Assembly (NCBI RefSeq): GCF_000418325.1
Contig: NC_021658.1
Location: 6,435,501-6,499,500, forward strand
Length of the DNA stretch: 64,000 bases
DNA from: Sorangium cellulosum So0157-2
GTDB taxonomy: Bacteria; Myxococcota_A; Polyangia; Polyangiales; Polyangiaceae
Reading direction: 5' to 3'
Shown here: one piece after another, positions 18,319 to 26,630 of the stretch
Position numbering within the stretch: position 1 is the first letter of the stretch
Layout: each line of letters begins with the position of its first letter
Position numbers and translations under genes: made by a program
Notes under the pieces: generated by a model
Seen by the model: the letters and a program-made list of their open reading frames with translations, nothing else
Database searches by the model: none
What the model was told of the DNA's origin: nothing

Positions 18319-21189
18319 TCAGGTCGCCTCGGCGCCGCCGCCGAGCGCGTCGCCGAGGCGCGCCAGGTTCCGCGAGAAGATCTGCACGGACGGGTGCGAC
18401 GGCCCGAGCGCCTTCGTGGCGATCGCCACGGCGCGCTCGATCTGCTGCCAGGCGCCGGATAAGTCGCCGAGCGCCTGCAGCACGCGCCCGAGGTTGTTCA
18501 CGATGCTCGCCACGACCGGGTGATCCGGCCCGTAGGTCGCCTGCGCGATGCCGAGCGCGCGCTCCAGCTGCTCGCGCGCCCCGGGCAGCTCGCCGAGCGC
18601 TTGCAGCACGCTGCCGAGGTTGTTGCAGCCGATCGCCACGGCCGGGTGATCCGGCCCGTAGGTCGCCTCGGCGATCCTCAGCACGCGCGCGAAGTTCGCC
18701 CGCGCGCCCTCGAGGTCGCCGAGATCGCGCAGCACGCTGCCGAGGTTGTTGATGTCCCGCGCCACGTCCGGGTGATCCGGCCCGTAGGTGTCCTCGACGA
18801 TCGCGAGCGCCCGCTCGAAGTCGGCGCGCGCCCCGGCGAGGTCGCCGAGGTCGCGCAGCACGCGCCCGCGGTTGTTCAGCGCGAGCGCGAAGCGCGGGTG
18901 GTACTGGCCGTAGCTGTGCTCGTCGATCTTGAGCGCCTCCTCGAACTGCTCGCGCGCGCCCTTCAGGTCGCCGAGATCGTGGAGCAGCCGGCCGAGGTTC
19001 GTGCGGCCGATCGCGACGGTCGGGTGATCCGGCCCGTAGGCGCGGATGTCGATCGCGAGCGCGCGCTCGAGGTGCACGCGCGCGCCCGCGAAGTCGCCGA
19101 GGTCGCGGAAGAGCGCGCCCAGGTTGTTGAGCCGTATCGCGACGCTCGGGTCGTCGGGGCCGTACGTCGCCTCGTCGATCGCGAGCGCGCGCTCCAGGTG
19201 CTTGCGCGCGCCGGGCAGGTCGCCTTGATCCATGAGCACGCTGCCGAGATCGTTCACGTCGCGCGCGACCTCCGGGTGGTCGGGGCCGAAGCGCGCGATG
19301 TCGATCGCGAGCGCGCGCTCCAGGTGGGCGCGCGCGCCGCCGAGGTCGCCGAGATCGTGCAGGACGCTACCGAGGCTGCGCAGCACCGCGGCGACCTTCG
19401 GATCGTCGTGCCCGTACACCGCCTCGTGCAGCGCGAGCGCCCGCTCCAGGTACCCCTTCGCCTCCGCGAACGCCGCGCGCCCCTGCAGGTAGACGGCGAA
19501 CCGCGCGAGGAGCCGCCCGCGCACCTCCTTCGCGACGTCGTAGGCCTCGGCCTGGCTCGCGGCGGCGAGCGCGTGCGGCAGCCACCGGGCGCAGAAGGGC
19601 CACGTCTCGACGTCGTCGCTGCTCTCGGGGAACGCGTGGTCGACGAGGCGGACCGCCGCCTCGGCCCACACCCGCCGGTCCTGGGGCGAGAGGCGATCGC
19701 GCACCACCGCCTGGACGAGCCGGTGCACCGAGAGCGCGCCCTCGTGCACGTCGATGAACGAGTAGCGGCGCAGCGCGGCGACCGCCTCGTCGAGCATCAG
19801 CGGATCGCTCAGCGCCTCCGCGAGCGCCCGCGGCAGGTGCGGCGCGGCGTCCGCGAGGCCCTCGCGCGGGATGTCGTCGGGCGCGAGGAACGCGCACAGG
19901 CTCAGGAGATCGACCGCGACGGGCGAGAAGCGCTGCGCCTCCTGGAACGCGAGGCCCCAGGTGGTGGCGACCGGCGTCGGGTAATCCATCGGCACGCCGC
20001 GGAGCAAGAGCTCGCGCTGGTGGTCGCCGAAGACCGCGTGGTAGGTCGCGATCGACGACCCCGTCTCCTTGATGGTCGCCGCCGCCTGCACGAGCGCGAG
20101 CGGCAGGTCGCCGAGCGTCTCGGCGAGCCTCTCCGCGGCGCGCTCGTCGCTCTGCCCGGTCTTCTCGAGCAGGAACTTCACCGAGTCGGCGCGATCGAGC
20201 GCCGGCACGGTGAGCGGCGTGGCGATGCCGCGGAAGCTCGGGTTGCGCGAGGTGATGAGGATGTGCCCGGTGCGCGGGTGCGGGAGGTACGGGGCGACGT
20301 CCCGCGGATCGTTCACGTTGTCGAAGACGAGGAGCCACCTGTCGTTGCGCGACAGCCACGACCGGACCGCCTCGATGGCGATCCGCTGGTCGGCCTCGTT
20401 CTGCTCCGGCAGGTCGAGCGCCGCGGCGAGGCGCGCGAAGTCCTCGGCCGTCGTCGCGGGCTCCTCGGCGCGGACCCACCAGACGACGTTGTACTGGCTC
20501 GCGTACCGGTGCGCGTACTCCGCGGCGAGCTGCGTCTTGCCGATCCCGCCGAGGCCGCTGATCGCCTGCGTGAGCGCCGCGGGCCCGCCCGTCGTGAGCG
20601 CGCTCCGCAGCTCGTTGAGGAGCCGGTCGCGCCCGGTGAAGCTCGGGTTGCGCGGCGGCAGCTTCTTGATGTGCGGCTCGGCGTCGGGCGAGCTCGACTG
20701 CCTCCGCGGGGCCGGCCGCTGGGTCGGCGGCTCCGTCTCGCGCACGGCGCTCCGTATCCCCTTCGCGATCTCGGTGAACGCCTCGCTCTGGTTGGGGTAG
20801 CTCGTCACCGGCCGCGCGCGGTTCGGCAGCGGCTGCAGCTTGCCGAGCGCCGTCTTCTCCCAGGCGCAGGGCCGCAGGATGACCGGGATGACCCGGCACT
20901 CCCCCGCCTCGTGCCGGGCGATCGCCTCCCGGAGCTCCGGGGAGAGCCACGCGTCGGTGTTGAGGAAGTCCGCGCTCACGAGCAGCAGCACGACCCGCGC
21001 TTCGCGCAACCTCGCCGCGAACGCCTCTCTCCGCTCCCGCCCGCCGCCGAGGGCGAAGCCCTGGTACGTCCGGATGACCCCTTGCCGCTTCAGCGCGTCG
21101 AGGTGGGTCTCCAGCTTGGGCCGCAGGTCCTCGTCCCTCGGGGAGTAGGAGAAGAACAGATCGGCGGGGCTCGTCGCCAAGGCAACCAT
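18319..21189 (-). CDS. TIR-NB-ARC-TPR protein (bacterial NLR-like)
   Basis: 956 residues. TIR domain at about 8-145 (LFFSYSPRDE; putative catalytic Glu85 in WLSPELREA). NB-ARC/STAND ATPase at about 180-520 with P-loop GLGGIGKT (212-219), Walker B LLVFDN (286-291), ILITSRN (RNBS-B), GDLPLAL and a winged-helix ALSVHRLVQAVVRD. From about 570 to the end, nine or so 42-residue TPR units (kinesin-light-chain type, DLGDLxGARxxxERALAI) form the probable sensor. By analogy with plant and bacterial NLRs, ligand binding would drive oligomerisation and NAD cleavage by TIR. Start supported by AGAGGA before the ATG. It is third in a minus-strand run with the genes at 22440 and 21337. Confidence 0.93.
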   Translation of the reverse strand: MVALATSPADLFFSYSPRDEDLRPKLETHLDALKRQGVIRTYQGFALGGGRERREAFAARLREARVVLLLVSADFLNTDAWLSPELREAIARHEAGECRVIPVILRPCAWEKTALGKLQPLPNRARPVTSYPNQSEAFTEIAKGIRSAVRETEPPTQRPAPRRQSSSPDAEPHIKKLPPRNPSFTGRDRLLNELRSALTTGGPAALTQAISGLGGIGKTQLAAEYAHRYASQYNVVWWVRAEEPATTAEDFARLAAALDLPEQNEADQRIAIEAVRSWLSRNDRWLLVFDNVNDPRDVAPYLPHPRTGHILITSRNPSFRGIATPLTVPALDRADSVKFLLEKTGQSDERAAERLAETLGDLPLALVQAAATIKETGSSIATYHAVFGDHQRELLLRGVPMDYPTPVATTWGLAFQEAQRFSPVAVDLLSLCAFLAPDDIPREGLADAAPHLPRALAEALSDPLMLDEAVAALRRYSFIDVHEGALSVHRLVQAVVRDRLSPQDRRVWAEAAVRLVDHAFPESSDDVETWPFCARWLPHALAAASQAEAYDVAKEVRGRLLARFAVYLQGRAAFAEAKGYLERALALHEAVYGHDDPKVAAVLRSLGSVLHDLGDLGGARAHLERALAIDIARFGPDHPEVARDVNDLGSVLMDQGDLPGARKHLERALAIDEATYGPDDPSVAIRLNNLGALFRDLGDFAGARVHLERALAIDIRAYGPDHPTVAIGRTNLGRLLHDLGDLKGAREQFEEALKIDEHSYGQYHPRFALALNNRGRVLRDLGDLAGARADFERALAIVEDTYGPDHPDVARDINNLGSVLRDLGDLEGARANFARVLRIAEATYGPDHPAVAIGCNNLGSVLQALGELPGAREQLERALGIAQATYGPDHPVVASIVNNLGRVLQALGDLSGAWQQIERAVAIATKALGPSHPSVQIFSRNLARLGDALGGGAEAT

Positions 21190-21336
21190 AGTTCCTCTCG
21201 CGGGCCTTAAGGTCTCACGACGGACCTGGAGCGCAACGAGAATACGCGCTCGGGAAAGGCCCAGGAAGGGACGGGTTGTGACGCTCTCGGCGGATACATG
21301 CGGGTCGAACCTCCATGGCTCCTTCGGGGGTTTGCC

Positions 21337-22413
21337 TTACCCAGAATCCGGCTCCGTCCTACCTTCGCGTTCCTCTTCCGTGCCGGGGAGGAACCTGCCG
21401 GAAGCCTGCACGATGCGGCGCGCCGCTTCCATCCACTGACGCCGATCGTCCCGCCGCAGCTGGTTGCGGACGACGATCTTCACGAGGCGGTGGACGCTGA
21501 GCGCGTGCGGCCGCACCTCGATGAGCGAGTGCAGCCGCAGCATCGCGATCGCGTCGTCGAGCGCGAGCGGGTCGTACTCGCTCAGCGCCCGCCGCGGGAT
21601 CTGGTCCATCGGCAGGAACGAGCAGAGGCTGAGGAGCTCCGCCGCGGCCTGGTGGCTGAACACGGCGGCGAGCGCGCTCTCCCACGCGGTCGCGACCGTC
21701 ACCGGGAAGCTGACCGGGCGCTCCAGGAGCGCGGCCGGGCGCTGGCGGAACAGCGCGAGGTACTCGGCGAGCGGGCGCCCGGTCTCCTCGATGTACGCGC
21801 CGGCCTGCGCCAGGGCGAGCGGCAGGTCGCCGAGCTCCTCGGCGAGCGCGTCGGCCGACTCCGCGTCGGTCTCGCCGGTGCGCCGGAGCAGGAAGGCCAC
21901 CGACTCGCCGCGCTCGATGCCGCGGACGGTCACCGTCGTCAGCCCGCGCCAGATCGGGTTCTGCGACGTCGCGAGGATGTGGCCGCCGTGCGAGACGCTC
22001 GGAACGTAGGGCTCGACCTCGCTCGGGTCGCGCACGCCGTCGAAGAGGAGGAGCCAGCGCCCGCGGCGCCCGAGCCGGTTGCGCACCGCCGCGGCCGCGC
22101 GCGCGGGATCGAGCTGCTCGTGATCGGGCAGCCGCAGCTCCGCGGCGAGCGCCACGAAGCCGGCGTCCATCGTCGCCGGGCTCTGGCCGTCGATGAGGAA
22201 GACCGTGTCGTAGGCGCTGGCGTTGCGGTGCGCGTACTCGATCGCGAGCATGGTCTTGCCGGTGCCGCCGAGCCCGCAGAGCGGCGCCATGCCGCGCCGC
22301 GCGAGCGCGGCGCCGATCTCGGCGAGCAGATCCTCGCGCGAGGCCAGGTTCCGGCCGGTCCACGCGGGGACGCTCCAGATCCCTGGCGGCGGTGGCACCT
22401 CCGATTGGCTCAC
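21337..22413 (-). CDS. NB-ARC (STAND) ATPase lacking effector and TPR
   Basis: 358 residues from a GTG. P-loop GLGGTGKT (47-54), Walker B LLLFDGV, ILATSQN, GDLPLAL and winged helix HALSVHRLVKIVVRN. It aligns with the NB-ARC part of the neighbouring TIR-NB-ARC-TPR protein (shared LLSLCSFL/LLSLCAFL and AEYAHR/IEYAHR), but ends where TPR repeats would begin. It follows the SIR2-TIR stop by 26 bases in the -1 frame. The -1 frame stays open from 22494, so the two products could be made as one SIR2-TIR-NB-ARC chain by frameshifting, or be a split fusion gene. No good SD precedes the GTG. Confidence 0.88.
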   Translation of the reverse strand: MSQSEVPPPPGIWSVPAWTGRNLASREDLLAEIGAALARRGMAPLCGLGGTGKTMLAIEYAHRNASAYDTVFLIDGQSPATMDAGFVALAAELRLPDHEQLDPARAAAAVRNRLGRRGRWLLLFDGVRDPSEVEPYVPSVSHGGHILATSQNPIWRGLTTVTVRGIERGESVAFLLRRTGETDAESADALAEELGDLPLALAQAGAYIEETGRPLAEYLALFRQRPAALLERPVSFPVTVATAWESALAAVFSHQAAAELLSLCSFLPMDQIPRRALSEYDPLALDDAIAMLRLHSLIEVRPHALSVHRLVKIVVRNQLRRDDRRQWMEAARRIVQASGRFLPGTEEEREGRTEPDSG

Positions 22414-22439
22414 CGGCTGGGCGCCGGGGGTCGGTGAGC

Positions 22440-23942
22440 CTACGGGGGGTTTTGGGTGAGCTGCTCGACCTGCTTTCGGATGCCCTTGGCGATGTCAGTG
22501 AACGCCTCGCTCTGGTTGACCCAGCTCGTCACCGGGCGCCCGCCCCGCGGCAGGCTCGCCAGCCTGCCGAAGGGCGCGCCCTCCCAGTCGCAGGCGTCGA
22601 GGATGACCGGGATGACGCGCGCCTCCCCCCGCTCGTGGCGCTCGATCGCCTTCTGCATCTCGACGTCGTAACAGAAGTCCGACGCGAGGAAGTCGGCGCT
22701 GATGAGCAGGAGGATGACCTTCGCGGTCTCGAGGTGCTCGGCGAGCGCCCGGTCGCGCTCCTCGCCGGCGCCGATCTCGCCGTCGTGCCAGCCGCGGATG
22801 ACGCCCTTGCGCTTGAGGATGGCGAGGTGCGTCTCGAGCTTGTCGCGCAGCTCGCGGTTGCTCTCCGAGTACGAGAAGAACACCTCGATGGGGCTCGCCG
22901 GAGGCTCGGACACCCGCTCGCGCCGCGGCGAGTCGAGCGCCCCCGGCATCGTGACCGTGTCGTCGTACGCCGCCGAGTCGGGCGGGAGATCGTACGACGG
23001 GAAGCCGAGCGGCGACGACGACGGCGGGAGCTCGAGGTCGGGGATCGGCGGCGGGACGATCGAGCGGGAGCGGTGCGGCGCCCCGCGCGGGCGGGGCGCG
23101 CTCACGCGCTCGAGGATCGCGAGCGCCTGGTCGTGGCTGCCGTCGGAGGTGTCGTACGGCAGGAGCGCGAACCCCATGTCGACGAGCGTCGCGCGGCGCA
23201 GCGGCGTCAGGCTCGCGCTCGGGACGATGACGAAGCGGGGCGGCGGCGACCTGCCCGACAGCGCGTGGATGTCGGACAGCATCTCGTCGAGGTTGCCGTC
23301 GGCGCGCCCGAAGCCGATGAAGAGCACGGGGCAGTTCGAGAGCACGGCCGTGAGCGACCTGCGCACGTCCGGGTCCGCGATCGACGCGAGGAAGCGGTCG
23401 CGCGCGAACACCCAGCTGCCCGGCTCCTTCAGCGTGCCGTGCAGCTTGAGGATGAAGCGCCGCCGCCACGCGACCTCGTCGGTGACGCGCCACATCGTGC
23501 CCCACTCGGGGCCGAAGGCGCGCTCGAGCAGGTGGTTGAGGTTCGTGGTGAGCACCGCGCGCAGCCTGTCCCGCAGCGCGGCGATCGCGAGCGCGATGCG
23601 CGGCGGCTCGAGCCCCTCGTCGTCGAGCGCGTCCTCCACGAACGCGTTGAACTCCGCCGCGCCGAGCGCGTGCTCTGCCGCGGCGAGCGCCTCGCTGTAG
23701 CGCTGCGATCGGGCGAGCGACGCGACCTCGGCGGTCATCACCTCGTCGCCGACCTGCTCGCGCACCCTCTCGACGAGCAGGTCGACGAGCTGGCGCCACG
23801 TCGGCAGCCCGGCCGCGGCCGAGATGCCTCCTCCCACGAAGAGCACGAGCTCTCCGCTCTCGAACGCCTCGCGCAGCTCTTCGATCACCGCGGCGTCGAG
23901 CTCCGCGCTCACCGTGTTGCCGTTGTCCATAAGGGTTGACAT
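22440..23942 (-). CDS. SIR2-TIR fusion protein (probable NAD-consuming effector)
   Basis: 500 residues. N-terminal SIR2-like domain (about 30-285): VGGGISAAAGLPTW (37-50), TTNLN (132-136) and KLHG with His168, the expected NAD-cleavage residues. A Pro/Ser-rich linker (285-350) leads to a TIR domain (352-490; VFFSYSESN; putative catalytic Glu428 in CYDVEMQKA). Its TIR is a close paralogue of the one in the gene at 18319 (both end VTSxxNQSEAFTxIAKGIR). Two different NAD-hydrolase folds in one chain is unusual. GAGGGG precedes the ATG at 23942; an alternative ATG is at 23930. Transcribed away from the SUMF1-like gene. Confidence 0.9.
   Translation of the reverse strand: MSTLMDNGNTVSAELDAAVIEELREAFESGELVLFVGGGISAAAGLPTWRQLVDLLVERVREQVGDEVMTAEVASLARSQRYSEALAAAEHALGAAEFNAFVEDALDDEGLEPPRIALAIAALRDRLRAVLTTNLNHLLERAFGPEWGTMWRVTDEVAWRRRFILKLHGTLKEPGSWVFARDRFLASIADPDVRRSLTAVLSNCPVLFIGFGRADGNLDEMLSDIHALSGRSPPPRFVIVPSASLTPLRRATLVDMGFALLPYDTSDGSHDQALAILERVSAPRPRGAPHRSRSIVPPPIPDLELPPSSSPLGFPSYDLPPDSAAYDDTVTMPGALDSPRRERVSEPPASPIEVFFSYSESNRELRDKLETHLAILKRKGVIRGWHDGEIGAGEERDRALAEHLETAKVILLLISADFLASDFCYDVEMQKAIERHERGEARVIPVILDACDWEGAPFGRLASLPRGGRPVTSWVNQSEAFTDIAKGIRKQVEQLTQNPP
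22443..22453 (-). other. Possible -1 frameshift slippery site
   Basis: On the minus strand the last codons of SIR2-TIR read CAA AAC CCC CCG TAG. A AAC CCC and C CCC CCG both fit the X XXY YYZ slippage pattern, and the stop follows at once. A -1 shift enters the frame that is open into the NB-ARC gene. Slippage sites with C in the A site are less usual than A or T sites, and no downstream pseudoknot was checked, so an indel splitting an old fusion is equally possible. Confidence 0.45.
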
Positions 23943-24174
23943 CGAGCCCCTCGAGTCTATCGCTCCTCGGCGCCCGGCGCACTTTTGCGGCGCGTCGCGC
24001 GCGCTTCCACGCGTGACGCGCGTGACGCGCGCCGCGCGACGCCGGGCCCCGCGGGGCGGCGGGCCCGCGCCCGCGATGTCCCAGACGACAGGGCCGCGCC
24101 GCCGCGGGCGCGGTCAGCCGCGGTCGGAACCGGCGGAAACAGTCCGCGAGCCTGGAGCATGCTACGCCTGCGAC

Positions 24175-25173
24175 ATGCGTCCGGCGGCTCTGTTCGTGCT
24201 GGCCACGCTGGCCTCGATTTTCGCAGTCTCCATGGTCGGCGTGGCCGCCCCTGCGCCGGCGCCTCCTCAGCCGCAGCCGGCTCCGCCTACCCGCGCGCGA
24301 CGCGCCCCGCGCCTGCCGGCGAGCCCAGAGGCCGCGCTCCCGGCGAGCGGCGGCGGCCAGGGCGCGCGCTCGCCCGCGAGCGTCGTCGCGCTGCGCGCGC
24401 CCGGCCCGCCCGCGGTCCTCGTGCGCGCGGGCAGCTTCACGATGGGCTCGAGCGAGGTCGAGATCGCGCACGCGGTGACGCTCTGCAAGCTCGAGCCGGG
24501 CGGCGATCTGTGCGTCGACGAGACCGAGGCGAGCTTCGCGAACGAGCTCGTGCCGCACGAGGTGTACCTGTCGGACTTCTGGATCGATCGCACCGAGGTC
24601 ACCGTCGCCAGCTACCGCCGGTGCGTCTCGGCCGGACTCTGCACCGAGCCTCCCTATGCGTCCGGCGGGCAGCGGTTCGATCGGCCGGAGGTTCCGGTGG
24701 TGCTCGTCTCGTGGAGCGACGCGCAGCGCTACTGCGCCTGGGCCGGCGGCCGCCTGCCGACCGAGGCCGAGTGGGAGCGCGCCGCGCGCGGCGCGGCCGG
24801 GCGTCGCTACCCGTGGGGCCACGTCTACAACCCGTTCCACGCGAACCACGGGAGGCTCTCGTTCGACGAGCTCGACGACGGCGACGGCTTCCTCGAGCTC
24901 GCTCCCGTCGGCTCGCTCGTCGCCGGGCGGACCCCCGACGGCATCGACGATCTCGCCGGCAACGTCGAGGAGTGGGTCGCCGACTACTACCATCCCGAAT
25001 ATCCAAGCGGCAGCGCGAAGGACCCGCGGGGGCCCGACATGGGGGAGGAGCGCGTGCTGCGGGGCGGCAGCTACATCCTGGGTCGGCCGTGGCTGCGCGG
25101 CGCCGCGCGGGGGCACGACCTGCCGACCAGCCGCCGCGCGTGGCGGGGCTTCCGCTGCGCGCGCGACGCCTGA
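24175..25173 (+). CDS. SUMF1/FGE-fold exported protein
   Basis: 332 residues. A hydrophobic signal segment (AALFVLATLASIFAVSMVG) then a Pro/Ala linker and a formylglycine-generating-enzyme/SUMF1 fold domain (about 80-330): FTMGSSEVE, FWIDRTEVTVASYRRC, YCAWAGGRLPTEAEWERAARG, YPWG, GNVEEWVADYY, LRGGSYILG and WRGFRCARD. The catalytic Cys pair of true FGE is not seen in the C-terminal region, where only FRC occurs, so it is probably a non-FGE family member with a structural, binding or other oxygenase role outside the cytoplasm. Divergent from SIR2-TIR. It shares direction with the phosphoesterase. Confidence 0.85.
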   Translation: MRPAALFVLATLASIFAVSMVGVAAPAPAPPQPQPAPPTRARRAPRLPASPEAALPASGGGQGARSPASVVALRAPGPPAVLVRAGSFTMGSSEVEIAHAVTLCKLEPGGDLCVDETEASFANELVPHEVYLSDFWIDRTEVTVASYRRCVSAGLCTEPPYASGGQRFDRPEVPVVLVSWSDAQRYCAWAGGRLPTEAEWERAARGAAGRRYPWGHVYNPFHANHGRLSFDELDDGDGFLELAPVGSLVAGRTPDGIDDLAGNVEEWVADYYHPEYPSGSAKDPRGPDMGEERVLRGGSYILGRPWLRGAARGHDLPTSRRAWRGFRCARDA

Positions 25174-25279
25174 CCGCGCGCGACGCCTGACCGCGCGCGG
25201 CGCCCGCGGCGCCCATGCGCGCCGGCGATGCGCTTGCGAGGCGGTTGGCCGCGGCGCCGGATGGGCCCATACTGCGCCC

Positions 25280-26224
25280 GTGAGGATCGCGCACCTCTCT
25301 GATCTCCACCTCCTGTCCCTCGAGGGGGCCGTCCCGTTCCGGCTGCTGAACAAGCGGCTCACGGGCTACATCAACATCCGCTTCCGGCGCCGCGCCATCC
25401 ACAAGCCGCACGCGGTGCACGCGGCCGCGAAGGAGATCCGGCGGCTCGGCATCGACCACGTCGTGATCACGGGCGACGTGTCGAACCTCGCGCTCGAGCG
25501 GGAGTTCGTCCTCGTCCGCAGCTTCCTGCAGCGCGATCTCGGGCTCCCTCCGGAGCGGGTGAGCCTCGTCCCGGGGAACCACGACGCGTACACGAAGGGC
25601 GCGCACCGCTCGCAGCGGTTCTCGCAGTACTTCGCGCCGTACCTGCGCTCCGACCTCCCGCTCGACGACGCGGCGAAGCGCGATGACGGCGCGGCCGGCG
25701 GCGACGGCGGGGGCTCGGCGTTCCCTTTCGTCCACCTGCGCGGGCCGGTGGCGTTCATCGGCCTGTCGACCGCCTGGCCCCGTCCGCCGCTGGTCGCCTC
25801 CGGGCGGCTCGGCCCTGCCCAGCTGCGCGCGCTGGAGCGCGTGCTGTCGCACCCGGAGGTGCGGCGGCGGACGCCGATCGTGCTCCAGCACCACCCCTTC
25901 CACAACCCGGCGAGCCGAGCGAAGACCTTGCTGGAGGGCCTGGGAGACGCCGCGGCCGAGGGGCGATTGCTCCGGCACGTCAGCCGCGGCCTGCTGCTGC
26001 ACGGGCACCTGCACCGCCGCATTCACCGGAAGCTGCACACCGAGCGGGGGCACATCGACGCCGTCGGCGCCGCCAGCGCCTCGCTGCTTCACGAGAGCGA
26101 CGAGCGGATGGCCGGGTTCAACGTCTACGAGGTCGACGACGCGGGCGCGATCAGGGGCATCACGTCCCACCGCTTCGTCCCGGGTCAAGAGGCGTTTCGC
26201 GAGGTCCCGGTCCCCGAGCGCTGA
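25280..26224 (+). CDS. Calcineurin-like metallophosphoesterase
   Basis: 314 residues from a GTG directly before the first motif. All metallophosphoesterase motifs are present in order: HLSDLHL, TGDVSN, PGNHDAY, QHHPF and GHLHRR, forming the two-metal site. The layout resembles the CpdA/Icc class of cyclic-nucleotide phosphodiesterases, though substrates of this class vary. It lacks a signal peptide, so it is cytoplasmic. It lies 106 bases after the SUMF1-like gene; an 18-base direct repeat (CTGACCGCGCGCG-containing) lies in between. A strong hairpin follows the stop. Confidence 0.9.
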   Translation: MRIAHLSDLHLLSLEGAVPFRLLNKRLTGYINIRFRRRAIHKPHAVHAAAKEIRRLGIDHVVITGDVSNLALEREFVLVRSFLQRDLGLPPERVSLVPGNHDAYTKGAHRSQRFSQYFAPYLRSDLPLDDAAKRDDGAAGGDGGGSAFPFVHLRGPVAFIGLSTAWPRPPLVASGRLGPAQLRALERVLSHPEVRRRTPIVLQHHPFHNPASRAKTLLEGLGDAAAEGRLLRHVSRGLLLHGHLHRRIHRKLHTERGHIDAVGAASASLLHESDERMAGFNVYEVDDAGAIRGITSHRFVPGQEAFREVPVPER

Positions 26225-26233
26225 GCGCACCCC

Positions 26234-26278
26234 GCGCTCGGCGGAGCGCCCCGCGCGTCGCGGCGCTCTGCCGAGCGC
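26234..26278 (+). terminator. 17-bp hairpin after phosphoesterase
   Basis: Bases 26234-26250 and 26262-26278 pair over 17 positions with one mismatch around an 11-base loop, nine bases after the stop codon. Probable transcription end, serving also the oppositely oriented cold-shock gene. Confidence 0.65.
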
Positions 26279-26423
26279 CCCACCGGACACCGCGCGCAGC
26301 TCATCCGCCACGCGACGAACCCGCCGTGCGGGCGCGAGATGATCGGGCTCGGAGGTGGTGTGGTTCGATCGCAGCGGGGGGCGCTGCGCTGGCAGTCCGG
26401 TGGGGCGCTGGTCAGGAGGAGAT

Positions 26424-26630
26424 TCAGGCGGTGGCGCGGATCACGTTGACCGCCTGGAGACCTTTGGGACCTTCCTTGATCTCAAATTCAACGGTCTCGT
26501 CCTCGAACAGACGGCGGCGCCCCTCCCCGTTGATCTGCGAATAGTGAACGAAGACATCGGGGCCGGTCTCCTGCTTGATGAAGCCCCAACCCTTCTCGTC
26601 GTTGAACCACTTGACCTTGCCAACTGCCAT
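26424..26630 (-). CDS. Cold-shock domain protein
   Basis: 68 residues, the standard size of CspA-family proteins. RNA-binding motifs RNP1 (KGWGFI) and RNP2 (VFVHYS) are intact, in the GKVKWFNDEKGWGFI context. It binds single-stranded RNA or DNA and melts mRNA structure. AGGAGG lies about five bases before the ATG (GGAGGAAAT). A promoter-like pair at 26850-26878 would give a leader of about 210 bases, as is typical of cold-shock mRNAs. Confidence 0.97.
   Translation of the reverse strand: MAVGKVKWFNDEKGWGFIKQETGPDVFVHYSQINGEGRRRLFEDETVEFEIKEGPKGLQAVNVIRATA

Noticed and set aside
18520..21210. A long plus-strand open frame opposite the TIR-NB-ARC-TPR gene
   Set aside because: The minus strand encodes conserved TIR, NB-ARC and TPR motifs; the plus strand has only Arg/Ala/Leu-rich sequence.
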